Positions 8,948-18,389 of a stretch of DNA of 64,000 bases are shown one piece after another. The translations under genes and the position numbers were made by a program. The DNA is from Natribaculum breve (GTDB taxonomy: Archaea > Halobacteriota > Halobacteria > Halobacteriales > Natrialbaceae): positions 1 to 64,000 of the forward strand of contig NZ_CP095392.1 of NCBI RefSeq assembly GCF_023008585.1, written 5' to 3'. Position 1 is the first letter of the stretch. The number at the start of each line of letters is the position of its first letter. Under the pieces are notes generated by a model. The model was not told where the DNA came from, searched no databases, and was given only the letters and a program-made list of their open reading frames with translations.

Positions 8948-9750
8948 GACCGCGTGGACCTCATCACCGGCGGTGTCGAGAACATGATCAGCGTCGAACG
9001 TGACATGGAGATCGATCCGTATCCCGGGATTTGAGAGAAGTACGATCCCAGTGCGTTCCAGATTGGCTAAACTGCCGGGCCGTCGCTAAGCGGTTCGACG
9101 TAAGCCTCGAGGCCCAGACGCCTACGCCACCCAGTCACAACAACCGGCGATCGCGACGACGGTGGAGGGCAGATTTGACGAGGAAATCGTGGCGATAGTG
9201 ATGAACGTGGGGATCGTCAAAGAGGATGAGGGGCTTCATCCCGGAACGACGTCTGAGATTCGTGCGGATCTCCCACCCGTGTTCGAAGACGACAGGACCG
9301 TATCCGCCGGAAACGCCTCCCAGAGATCAGGCGGAGCAGCCGCGGTTATACTCATTTCTTTCGGATTCACGGTGGAGAAAACTCGAAATCCTCGCGGAGG
9401 TAAATGCACACGGGTACCTGGGTGCCGATCCTGTGATTATGAACGTCGGTCCCATCCCGGCAATACACGGTTTCATGGAGCGGGCAGGAACCGCAATCGA
9501 CCACTACGCCTTCGTCGAACTCAACGAGGCATTCGTCATCCAGACGATCTACTGCCGGGACGAACTTGGCATTGCCCCGGAAATCTTCAATGTCAATGGG
9601 GTGTAATCGCCATCTGCCATCCGCACGGGGCGTCGGGTGCGAGGCTCCCGGTGACTCTGATTCACGAGATGCACCGATGGAATGCGACCCGTGGATTGTC
9701 GACGATGTACATCGGATACGGGCAGGGAATTGCCCTCGAGTTCCGGCTAC
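8948..9750 (+). pseudogene. Decayed thiolase (acetyl-CoA acyltransferase)
   Basis: Pieces of a thiolase follow each other in different frames: ITGGVENM near 8960, IVKEDEGLHPGTTSEI and TVSAGNASQRSGGAAAV (9220-9350), VNAHGYLGADPVIMNVGP and FVELNEAFVIQ (9400-9545), then ICHPHGASGARLPV and STMYIGYGQGIA. There are several frameshifts and stops. The C-terminal active-site cysteine block, normally CIGGG, reads YIGYG. The gene is dead. It lies between two acyl-CoA dehydrogenases, so it probably once completed a beta-oxidation-like route. Confidence 0.85.
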
Positions 9751-9825
9751 CTCGATTCGATCGACAACTGCTCTATCGGCAATGCCCAGACCATTGGACA
9801 AATTGTCGACCGCGTCAACAGGTAG

Positions 9826-10965
9826 TTACAGCAACCTCTCTGCGATGATGTTCTTCTGAATCTCGCTCGTCCCTTCGTAGATTTTCGTAATACGGGCGTC
9901 CCGATAGTACCGCTCCACGGGGTGATCAGTGACATAGCCCGCACCACCGTGTACTTGGATTGCTTCGTCGGCAACGTCCACAGCATGTTCTGACGCAAAT
10001 AGCTTCGCCATGCTCGCAAACTTCGCAGCGAGTTGTTCGTCGCCGTCTTCGACAGTTGAGGCAGCGCGGTAAGTCAGCGAACGGGCTGCCTCAATGTTTG
10101 TGGCCATTTCGGCGAGTTTGTGCTGGATCGCCTGGAACTCCGAGATCGGCTGGCCGAATTGCTCGCGTTCGTCCGCATACTCGATCGCTGCATCGAGGGA
10201 TGCCTGAGCAGTGCCGACTGCCTGTGAAGCGACCCGGGTTCGGCCGTGTGCAAAGAAGTCCATCAGTTGATAGAAGCCCTTGTCAACTTCGCCGATAACG
10301 TTCTCCTCCGGTACCCTGACGTCGTTAACGATGACCTCTGCGAGGTCGGAGGCTCGAATTCCGAGCTTGTTGTCGATTTTCTCCGTCTGGAAGCCGTCAC
10401 TGCTGGCCGGGACGAGAAATGCCGTGATACCACGGTGACCAGCTTCAGGCGACGTTTTGGCCATTAGCACACCAACGTCTGCGACGGTACCGTTGGTGAT
10501 CCACATCTTGTTACCGCTGATGACGTACTCGTCGCCGTCTTTCTGGGCGACTGTCTCCATCCCGGCGACGTTCGATCCGTGTGCGGGCTCAGAGATCGCT
10601 GAGAAGGACGCAGCCTCACCGCTTGCAATCTTCGGAAGCCACTCCGATTTCATCCGCTCGTCACCGTACTTGACGATCATATTCGTCCCGAATCCAGCGC
10701 TTCCGACTGCACTGCCAATACCAGGATCGGCACGCCAGAGCTCCTCGGTGACGATAACCGACGATAGTAGGTCCATCCCTGCTCCTCCGTACTTCTCCGG
10801 AATGTGAGGTGCTACGAAGTCGTACTCAGCTGCCTTCTGGCGAAGGCCTTCGGGATATTTTCCCTCTTGATCGTGTTCACTCGCAACGGGTCTGATTTCG
10901 TTCTCTCCGAATTCACGAACGGCTTGCCGGATAGCTCGGTGCTCGTCTGTCAGCTGAAATACCAT
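9826..10965 (-). CDS. Acyl-CoA dehydrogenase
   Basis: This 379-residue standard acyl-CoA dehydrogenase has the FAD block FSAISEPAHGSNVAGM, the arginine region RTRVASQAVG, GGAGYVTDHPVERYYRDARI and the catalytic base Glu364 in YEGTSEIQ close to the C-terminus. It oxidises an acyl-CoA to the 2-enoyl-CoA and passes electrons to an electron-transfer flavoprotein. ATG 10965 begins the family-typical MVFQLTDEHRAIRQAV; the frame continues upstream but without homology. It is transcribed towards the dead thiolase and away from the BtrH-like gene. The substrate is not identifiable. Confidence 0.92.
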   Translation of the reverse strand: MVFQLTDEHRAIRQAVREFGENEIRPVASEHDQEGKYPEGLRQKAAEYDFVAPHIPEKYGGAGMDLLSSVIVTEELWRADPGIGSAVGSAGFGTNMIVKYGDERMKSEWLPKIASGEAASFSAISEPAHGSNVAGMETVAQKDGDEYVISGNKMWITNGTVADVGVLMAKTSPEAGHRGITAFLVPASSDGFQTEKIDNKLGIRASDLAEVIVNDVRVPEENVIGEVDKGFYQLMDFFAHGRTRVASQAVGTAQASLDAAIEYADEREQFGQPISEFQAIQHKLAEMATNIEAARSLTYRAASTVEDGDEQLAAKFASMAKLFASEHAVDVADEAIQVHGGAGYVTDHPVERYYRDARITKIYEGTSEIQKNIIAERLL

Positions 10966-11119
10966 GTGATGATAGTTCGTCCCATTTACGAAATAGATTG
11001 TGATACACCGAAGAAGGATTCGAGGTTCATCGGTGGAACGGTAACTGACACTAGCGAACCAGAGTAGCCATTTCACAAGTACCAGTAACGTTTATCGGGG
11101 TCTCGTACTACTATCTGGT

Positions 11120-12097
11120 ATGTTCACCGAGTATCAGCATGAAGGTGGCGACCACTGTGGTTCAGCCTCCCTCCGTAATCTCGCAGACTATTACGAGTGG
11201 GGAATTGACGAAGCATCTTGCTTTGGGCTTGGCGCAGGTATCGGCTTCAGTTACGGTGAGTCAGAAGTTGCTTCGCGCATGATCATGGGACGAAGTGCAC
11301 ACCTCGAGACGGCGTTTTTTGACAATCTCGGAATCGCATTCACGCAGCAGGATGGCCAGTCGGCGGAGGAGGCCTGGAATGCGCTTGAAAGTCAACTTGA
11401 GTCCCGACCGGTTGTTTGCTTCGTCGATCTTTTTTATCTGCCCTATTTCGGGAGCAATACTCACTTTGGTCCCCATACCATCGTTGTCATCGACGTAGAT
11501 GAATCTTCAGTAACTATTTCAGACAGTGAGTTTTCTGAACCTCAAACTGTGTCTCGAAACGCGTTCGATGATGCTTGGAGTTCTGATCATGGATTCTGGC
11601 CGCTCGAACGACGCTGGCTATCCGTTGAGAACTCTACTCCAACGGTTGCGACTGAGACCGCGACACTCCGAGCAATCGAACAGGCAGCGGAGACAATGCT
11701 AGACAGTGACGACCAACCCGGGAGGAGCGGTGTGGGAGCTATTCGAGCGTTTGCGGACGACATTTCTGTGTGGAGTACCTTGGAGGATGTACAATGGGTA
11801 TCTCGGTTTGCCTACCAGAACATTGAGCGTCGAGGAACAGGGGGTGGTGCATTCCGCCGCCTCTACGCTACCTTCCTTGATACCCTCGGCACGAACGCTG
11901 GCCTTGACGCCGAATTCGGCGAGCGGATGCACGAAATTGCCGACGACTGGACATCCCTTGGTGGCAGCCTCAAGAACGTTAGTGAAACACATGTGTCAGA
12001 AGAGATAGAAGACCTCCTCGCAGATACGAGCGAGTCCGCCCACGAACTCGCGGATTGGGAGGAGGAACTATTTGCGGACCTCAAAGCGGCAGTGTGA
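11120..12097 (+). CDS. BtrH N-terminal domain protein (cysteine-type acyltransferase/peptidase fold)
   Basis: The 325-residue product begins like butirosin-biosynthesis protein H: GDHCGSASLRNLADYY, then DEASCFGLGAGIGFSY. Cys13 in HCGS, a His near residue 119 in GPHTIVVIDVD and an Asp near 133 in ISDSE could form the catalytic triad of this papain-like fold. BtrH itself moves an acyl group from a carrier protein to an aminoglycoside. Here there is no antibiotic pathway, and the neighbours are acyl-CoA enzymes, so a role in moving or hydrolysing an acyl thioester is possible but inferred. The C-terminal 150 residues are helical and unassigned. Confidence 0.75.
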   Translation: MFTEYQHEGGDHCGSASLRNLADYYEWGIDEASCFGLGAGIGFSYGESEVASRMIMGRSAHLETAFFDNLGIAFTQQDGQSAEEAWNALESQLESRPVVCFVDLFYLPYFGSNTHFGPHTIVVIDVDESSVTISDSEFSEPQTVSRNAFDDAWSSDHGFWPLERRWLSVENSTPTVATETATLRAIEQAAETMLDSDDQPGRSGVGAIRAFADDISVWSTLEDVQWVSRFAYQNIERRGTGGGAFRRLYATFLDTLGTNAGLDAEFGERMHEIADDWTSLGGSLKNVSETHVSEEIEDLLADTSESAHELADWEEELFADLKAAV

Positions 12098-13044
12098 AAC
12101 TCCTCGGGATCAAGCCCCCTCAAATTAACAGTAATCTCACAAGAATGTGGCTACTTGCTGATGAGGTCTGAAAAACATTACACGTTCGGGGAGAGTCAGT
12201 GTTTCGTCAGTGGACCGTGACTCCCGCAAGTGCCAATTGCTCTATGACCCCCTCGTCGTTGGCAATGGACTTGCTGTCGACTGCGTCGAGCAGCGAGTAA
12301 AACTCAGCCCTAACAGTTGATGGAGAAATACTGTCTCAAGAACCTCGTGACTGCGGCAGTTTATCGAGGTATCTTTTCGAGAGGTGTAAGGAGGTGGCAA
12401 GCATGTACCAAGATACTACATTACACGACCACTATCAATCAATGTATCGATGTATCTCGTGCACAGATTCTATCGTTCGCAACGCTACCATTAGGAAACG
12501 ATATATTGGTAATTGGTTTATACGGTATTCTGCTCGAGATCTCTGTCGACTGTGAGGTGACGGGCGCGTTCCCAGAAGACGCGCTCATTGAGGTCCTCAA
12601 AGGTGGGATCACGGTCAATGTCGTCGGGTGTGATTCCGGACCAATCGTCGCGATCTCGATCGCCAGCGGCCACTCGGGGAACCGTTCGAGTTCGCGAGTA
12701 CGTTCCAGCGATAGTACCCACTGTCGACACCGCGGCCTTGCCTCTTGTTCTGACGGTATCGAAGCTGTCGTTGAGGGGCGAGAGCGCTCGATCGGGTATT
12801 GGCCGTCCTCAGCGTTCCGGCGGTCCCGGTCTCGGCGGGTTTAGCCACAGGAAGCGTCGTTGTGAGGTGGTTGTAGCATTCGTGCTTACCCGACGGCGTC
12901 GGGGTACTTGAAAGTGGTCGTGATTATTCGGGTAATCAGAACCACCATCTGGATTTTGTGTATCGGCCGAATTCAGTGGTTGTGGACGGTATAACTAGCA
13001 AACTCTTTCCTATAAATTTCATAATGCTATACTGAATCTGGTCC
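12098..13044. other. Intergenic with a solitary IS end and unassigned fragments
   Basis: No intact gene. At 12446-12491 there is a sequence nearly identical to the right end of the adjacent insertion sequence (compare 15023-15067), including TCGTGCACAGATTCT and CGTTCGCAACGCTAC, so this is a relic end of a related element. Minus-strand 12518-12815 is open (DDWSGITPDDIDRDP and FEDLNERVFWERARHL), which looks protein-like, but I do not recognise it and it has no good start. Confidence 0.45.
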
Positions 13045-15067
13045 GTAGCGTTGCGAATGCTCCCATATCTGTGCACGAGATCTCTGCTAATCTGGGTCTA
13101 CATCTCGATTTCGAACACAAATTGGACACTCACAACTGCCACTCGACAAATGAGTGGCAGTTGTGTGCGGGATTCTGAGGAAAGTAGGTCGTTTGGACAG
13201 CAATGCCTCTCACAGGGGGCAGACACGGAGTGGATTTCACAGCAATTCGATCAACCTCCGGGTGAGAAAGCCACGAAACCGCGGGGCTGTGACCCGCGGT
13301 TTCGTGCGGAACTCAACGATATCGAGTAATGTCTGGACAAGAAAATCAACCAGCAGCCACATATCGTACAAGAGGACGGCGAACCCGAAGTGGAACAACC
13401 GCACCGAGAAGTTCCTTGACGTCGTCCAGGGTGCGAACTTTTTGATGCTGCTGTAGGCATTTTCGATTCCGCCCCGCCGGGTATACCGTTTGATCTTCTT
13501 GCGAGTCTGGCGTCGATCGAGACCAATCTCGTCGTTCACGGCGAGATTGGTCAGAAACACCTGGCGTCCATCATAATCCTCATCCGGCGGAAGTCCGACC
13601 AGCGTCGTCTCTGCCCTGCTATTGGTTACTCCATTTTTTACCGGACCGTACATCGCGTGCTCGTCTTTTACTGCGACGTCGTCGTCCATCTGCGCGATGA
13701 ACCGCTTGACGCGGTCATCGCGCTTGGCTGGAATTACGTAGAAGAGATTCCGCTCCTCAAGCGCTGCTACAACGTCTGTCGCGTGGAACCACCTGTCTGC
13801 ATAGACTCGCCGTACGCTGAGACGGGCTCGGTTTTCGACGATGTCCACGAGCCGGCGGACGATCCCGCCGGCTCGGTGAGACTTGTCTTCGCCAGGATAC
13901 GCTTCAGGATCGTGATTATCGGCGTTGCCGACTGGGACCATCGCGACCGCGAACTGAACGTTGTCCCCGACAACGTTCGCGGTCGCAAACTTGTGACACC
14001 AGTCGTACTCTTTGTCTTCAGGTGCACCTTGCACCCGGACCAGTTCCTCGCGCTCACCCGAGTAGGCGACGTAGGTCATATCGATCGCGAGCATGATCGG
14101 ACGCTCGAACTCAACAGATGGCTTGGCCCGCGTCAAGACGCGGGTCAAGCCGCGATTGACCATCTCCGCAATCTCCGACGGCTCGAGGCATTTAATCGCC
14201 GTTAACAGGGTTTCTCCGGTCGGTCCATCCTTGAAGAACGGATCGCCGAGGTCAGGGTCAGGATTGACATGATCGCCGTAGGTCTCGGCACCGCCGTTGG
14301 CGGCGGTGCCTGTGACCCCGAGTAACGTCTCTAACCGCAGCAATTCTTCGTCGTCGTAGATAGATCCGCTTGGACGGTCGAAGTCGAATGCTGGGAACAC
14401 GACGGTTGTAAGTTCCTCGAGGACTTCACGAGTTTTTCCTCGAATGAGTCGGTTGACCGTACGCTTCGAGGAGCCCGCAGGCTCCTCGGAAGCGCCCTCT
14501 GTGTATGGCGCGCCGATCGGACTGCCTCGCCTAGCGGCAAGTGTCCGAATCTGGCGCACGCATACCTCGATCGTTGTCTGTAACCCTTGGAAACGGCTTT
14601 GTCGCGCACGCGTGATCGTGCTTCGATCAGGGACCTCAGTCGGATCGAATCCAAGTGCAGTAGCGACCGACGAATCGGTAGTAAGCGTCCGATGCACGGC
14701 AGCATCGGACGCGTCCTCGAGTTCACGGAGGAGAACCGTCCGAAGCATTGGTTCGAACGGCTTGGAGTCGTGCCACGCTGGGTATGCGTCGTCTCGTGTG
14801 TAGGAACTGACATCGAGGTGAGAGACGAGATCGACCGCAGAGGCCGTCTCGTCGACGACCTCTGCGGCTTGCTTGGTCAACGGATGCCAACCGCCTGAGA
14901 GGGAATCGTTATTTTGGAGGCGCTCATCAACGGATCGTGGGTCGCGGCTGTCTTCAGCAGCCGCGACCCGATCTGACCGATTTGTGATCACTCGGGGGAC
15001 TGTTCGTCCCCCATCGGTCAGTGTATCGATGTATCCCGTGCACAGATTCTGTCGTTCGCAACGCTAC
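13045..15067 (-). mobile_element. Insertion sequence of about 2.0 kb with inverted ends
   Basis: The left end at about 13045 reads GTAGCGTTGCGAATG and, 17 bases on, TCTGTGCACGAGAT. The right end, reverse-complemented from 15067, reads GTAGCGTTGCGAACG followed by TCTGTGCACGGGAT. These imperfect inverted repeats of about 40 bp bracket one transposase gene. A 14-bp perfect hairpin lies inside the left end (13131-13144 with 13152-13165). I found no clear target duplication. Boundaries are good to a few bases. Confidence 0.7.
13237..14991 (-). CDS. DDE transposase, long haloarchaeal type
   Basis: The 584-residue transposase is uninterrupted. The catalytic domain begins around IMLAIDMTYVAYSGE (first Asp), continues with VYADRWFHATDVVAALEERNL (second Asp) and ends with the YTRRGGIENAYSSIKKF block, which carries the Glu in the Y-(2)-R-(3)-E-type arrangement used by IS4-like enzymes. 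The last 60 residues (LFHFGFAVLLYDMWLL and following) are hydrophobic, as in related haloarchaeal proteins. I do not assign an ISfinder name. A strong hairpin overlaps the end of the gene around 13272-13306. Confidence 0.85.
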   Translation of the reverse strand: MITNRSDRVAAAEDSRDPRSVDERLQNNDSLSGGWHPLTKQAAEVVDETASAVDLVSHLDVSSYTRDDAYPAWHDSKPFEPMLRTVLLRELEDASDAAVHRTLTTDSSVATALGFDPTEVPDRSTITRARQSRFQGLQTTIEVCVRQIRTLAARRGSPIGAPYTEGASEEPAGSSKRTVNRLIRGKTREVLEELTTVVFPAFDFDRPSGSIYDDEELLRLETLLGVTGTAANGGAETYGDHVNPDPDLGDPFFKDGPTGETLLTAIKCLEPSEIAEMVNRGLTRVLTRAKPSVEFERPIMLAIDMTYVAYSGEREELVRVQGAPEDKEYDWCHKFATANVVGDNVQFAVAMVPVGNADNHDPEAYPGEDKSHRAGGIVRRLVDIVENRARLSVRRVYADRWFHATDVVAALEERNLFYVIPAKRDDRVKRFIAQMDDDVAVKDEHAMYGPVKNGVTNSRAETTLVGLPPDEDYDGRQVFLTNLAVNDEIGLDRRQTRKKIKRYTRRGGIENAYSSIKKFAPWTTSRNFSVRLFHFGFAVLLYDMWLLVDFLVQTLLDIVEFRTKPRVTAPRFRGFLTRRLIELL

Positions 15068-15186
15068 TGGTCCCTGCTGCTGCGAATACCCCGAAATCCG
15101 TGCACGAGATTCGCGTCTGTCGGTTGGAATCGGTCCAGAATCAGTCGATCACATCGGATTAGGATGAGTGTCTGCTTGGAGAAGGT

Positions 15187-16332
15187 GTGCAATCCACCCA
15201 AGCAGACAACGAGCTAAAAGAAGAGCACCTGCTTAATTTTGTCGTCAACAGTCTCGATAAGGAACTTTCGTTGGACCTCGGAGAGAACGTAGAGGTCACG
15301 ACAGAGGAATTGTACGAGGTCCTCGCCGGCGCCAGCGCCGGCGGGGCCCCGATTAATCACGTCTGCGAGAAAACGAACGACTCGCCCCACGCCAATACCA
15401 TCCGTGGATATCTTACCGATCAGTTCGATCTTGATACCGTTGAAGCGGTTGGGAACACGCTCCTTCAACGAGATGTCCTTGAGACGCTTCCAGATCGACC
15501 GGTGGAGGTCGTCGCCGACCTCCACCTCAATCCCTACTACGGTGACGAGGACGAGACGGAGTCACTGTACTTCTCACAGGCGAAACGAGGAACCACTGCC
15601 TTTCACACCTACGTCACGCTCTACGCACGGGTGCGTAACAAGCGATACACACTGGCGGTTCGCCAGCTGGTCGCTGGCGAAGCCATCAGCGATGCTCTTG
15701 ATGAGTTCCTCGATCTCCTTGACGGCCTTGACCTGCGCGTCAAGGCCGTCTATCTTGACCGCGGATTCTACAACAGCACCTGTCTCAAACTGCTGTACGC
15801 GCACAACTACGCCTACATCATGCCAATCGTCAAGTGGGGCGAAACAATTCAAGACGAACTCAGCAAAGGCTGGAGTCGCGTGATCGAACACGAACTCGCT
15901 GGGCGGGTAACATTCCCTGTGTTCATCGATTGTGTCTACCGGCGAGGACGATACGACGAGCATGGGGTGGCGCGTCAGCGGCATAGCCGTAACGCGCCGT
16001 TCATTGACACGCCACAGGATGCACGAGAACACTATCGCAAGCGCTTCGGCATCGAATCAAGCTACCGATTAGCCAAGCAGAGCCTTGCTCTCACCAGTTC
16101 TCGGGACGCTGGGCTTTGGTTATTGCTGTTTGTCGTGAGTCTGTTGCTGCAGAACGTCTGACGATACCTTCACTGGATGTACGTGGCGGCGCCCCGCCGG
16201 GGGGAGCGCCGCCTCTGGGAGTGGTCGTTCACAGAGTTCTGTGAGATGGTGGTTCGTGCGGCCTGGACAGCTCTCGGTGTGCGCAGAGCTGTCCCAGCGA
16301 ATAAATCACCTGACGACCGGTTCTTCCGGTAG
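15187..16332 (+). pseudogene. ISH3-family transposase with a premature stop
   Basis: The protein matches the ISH3 family throughout: LLNFVVNSLDKELSLDLGEN at the N-terminus, DRPVEVVADLHLNPYYGD around the first Asp, VKAVYLDRGFYNS at the second, and FGIESSYRL at the catalytic Glu. At 16159-16161 a TGA interrupts the frame after LLLQNV. The same frame then continues with RYLHWMYVAAPRR and EWSFTEFCEMVVRAAW to a stop at 16330-16332. Relatives carry Trp here, so this is probably a TGG to TGA change. An IS-end-like sequence lies at 15075-15110. I could not define both ends of the element. Confidence 0.85.
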
Positions 16333-16846
16333 CTGTCCATGAATTGGGGCAGCGCTCGTGAGTGGCTACACTGTCGCGTCGGCGGCGATTCGCCGCCGAC
16401 AGCGACTGACTGATCTCAGATCTCGCCACCACTATCACTCCGAAGGCTATCCAGACATCACAGACGTAGATTCAGTGCCTACTAGAGAAGATCGTGAGTC
16501 TCTCGATGTGATCGACTGATAATCGATCGCACCGGATATGCTCCCAAGATCATTATTTGTCAGTACTACCTCTGAAATGGTGACTATCGTGTATCCATCT
16601 GATGGCGTGGAAAAACGACCGAAGTGATTATCACCTGCTCATTACAAGCATATGATCGTAACTCCAGAGTGCGCCACGGAGTCAAACGCCCTTACAGAGA
16701 CAGCATCGGGGGTTAGGCGCTGTCAGAGCCAGACCGCGATAGATAGTTACCTGATCGTCAACTTGCAGAACGGACTTTACGAAACGAAAGAACCGCTGCT
16801 GACCTACGAGGTCCTCATTCCGAAGACGAACATAGTGTGTGTCTAG
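16333..16846. other. Intergenic, nothing recognised
   Basis: This should include the right end of the ISH3-family element, with a GC-rich hairpin (GTCGGCGGCGATTCGCCGCCGAC around 16379-16401 when read as stem-loop). The rest holds no open frame with features I recognise. Confidence 0.35.
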
Positions 16847-17589
16847 GGCACTGTCTAGTTCAGCACCTCCTGGGCTGGTGTTCGGCCATTAAGCGCTTGA
16901 TTCGGTCGATCGTGGTTGTAGTGGTGTCTAAACCGTCTCAGCCAGCGGCGAGCGCTGGCTGGACTGCCCCGCCAAAACGAGTGAAAGCGGTCAATCCGCA
17001 TTGAGACCGTCTGAAGCCATTTTTCGACGTGGTTTCGCTCACTGTAGTTGAGCTGACCGCTCAGGTCGTGACGAGCGAGGGCAGTCAGATAGCCGCCAGC
17101 ATCGACGAGAAACTCTGTCTCGTCGATTTCGTGTTTCTCAGTAAGTCGATGCAAGAACGCCGCCGCGGGACTGATCCCGCGGCGGCTGAACACGTCGATT
17201 TCGAGCAAGAGCTTCGATTCCGTGTCGATCGCAGCGTACAGCCATTTCTTTTCGCCGTCGACCTCAATCTGTTTCTCATCGACCGCGACCCGCGACGGCT
17301 GCCGGCGGCGGGTCACTCTGAGCTTCCGAAAGCGTGTGCGTCCAGTTCCAAATTGCGCCGTGAGAACGGTCAATACCGAGTAATTCGAGCACTGCGACGA
17401 CCTCCCGAACTGACAATCCCATCGAATGCAGCCGCACCCCGAACACCCTGACGGGTGTCGGGGTGCGCTCGTTCTCCCAAACCTCATCACAATCCACATC
17501 TAAAGTCTCTCTGAGCAGGTCTGCGAGTTACATGGTCACTTCTCGCTACGACCTGCTCGCTTCTCAAACACCCTCAACTAGACAGTGCC
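16847..17589 (-). mobile_element. IS6-family element, copy A
   Basis: The element is 743 bp and starts and ends with the inverted repeat GGCACTGTCTAGTT. It is flanked by a perfect 8-bp target duplication GTGTCTAG (16839-16846 and 17590-17597), the length expected for IS6. The duplication means that this insertion is recent. Confidence 0.9.
16855..17533 (-). pseudogene. IS6-family transposase, frameshifted
   Basis: The N-terminal helix-turn-helix part (LADLLRETLDVDCDEVW to NWTHTLSEAQSDPP) lies in one frame. The DDE domain (VAVDEKQIEVDGEKKWLYAA, LVDAGGYL, RIDRFHSFWRG, NHDRPNQALNGRTPAQEVLN) lies in another. They meet near 17310, in a short GC-rich inverted repeat where this copy is 2 nt shorter than the in-frame copy B. 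Codon 2 is also TAA, where other copies have CAA. It is probably inactive unless translated by frameshifting. Confidence 0.85.
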
Positions 17590-17597
17590 GTGTCTAG

Positions 17598-18134
17598 TGA
17601 ACATTCAACGTTCTCTAATAGCGGAAAGTGCTTTAACTAATCCTGATCCTATTAAACCCACTATTCAGAGATTTAATAGAATAATTCAGCAATCAATTCT
17701 CAGAAACTGGATTCTACAAATTATCCAATAGGATATTTCTATTCAATTGCTCTAAACCTCCGTTACATATACTACCAACCAAATTTACTCTTCGGAATTA
17801 TATAATTTTGTTTCTTAATAGAGTGAATTTATATCAGTACTTCTCTATTGGAGAAAGGGAATACGGCGGTACGGCAGCTATGTCGCAACTCCAACATAGC
17901 CACGCCCGTCACGATATGGTCGTATACGAGCCACCTGCTTTGGAAAATACAGTTTTTGAATTTGCTTGGTAGTCGAAGGGAAGACATCTCTGCCATTCAG
18001 TAGCAAGTCTCTGTGCTTGCGTGTTTTCTCTGATAGATAGTAGAGGATTACCATACTGTCCAAAGTTCCACTACGAGACTCAAGAAGAACACCTATATCA
18101 CATATAGGAACGCGCTTGTGTCTTTGACAGATCC
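17598..18134. other. AT-rich intergenic region
   Basis: The first 250 bases after the IS6 copy are unusually AT-rich for this window and contain no open frame of note. A minus-strand open stretch at 17878-18168 continues from the IS1595-like remnant that follows but shows no domain I recognise. Confidence 0.4.
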
Positions 18135-18338
18135 TTATGTCATGTCGGTAGCAACCCGCCACAGCCACAGCCGTAGCCGATAGTTTCGAAAGGCTGTGTG
18201 AGCGCGACTGCTGGTTGATCCGCGGCCTTTCAGCCCAACAGTGACATAGATTTTGTCGATTTCGATGGGTCCGAGATTAAGAGAAGGCACTCGGGCTGTG
18301 CGTTTGCTGAGGCCAATACGCGCGTGTGCGAAGTACAA
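18135..18338 (-). pseudogene. IS1595-type transposase fragment
   Basis: On the minus strand the fragment reads YFAHARIGLSKRTARVPSLN then LGPIEIDKIYVTVGLKGRGS. The EID-x-x-Y-V block is the start of the DDE domain of IS1595 (ISXO2-like) transposases. The remainder is missing or scrambled. Family call is from pattern memory. Confidence 0.6.
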
Positions 18339-18389
18339 TTGTCTATTTAACCAATAAACTTATTACAGTACATTCGAGTTGTGATTTGT

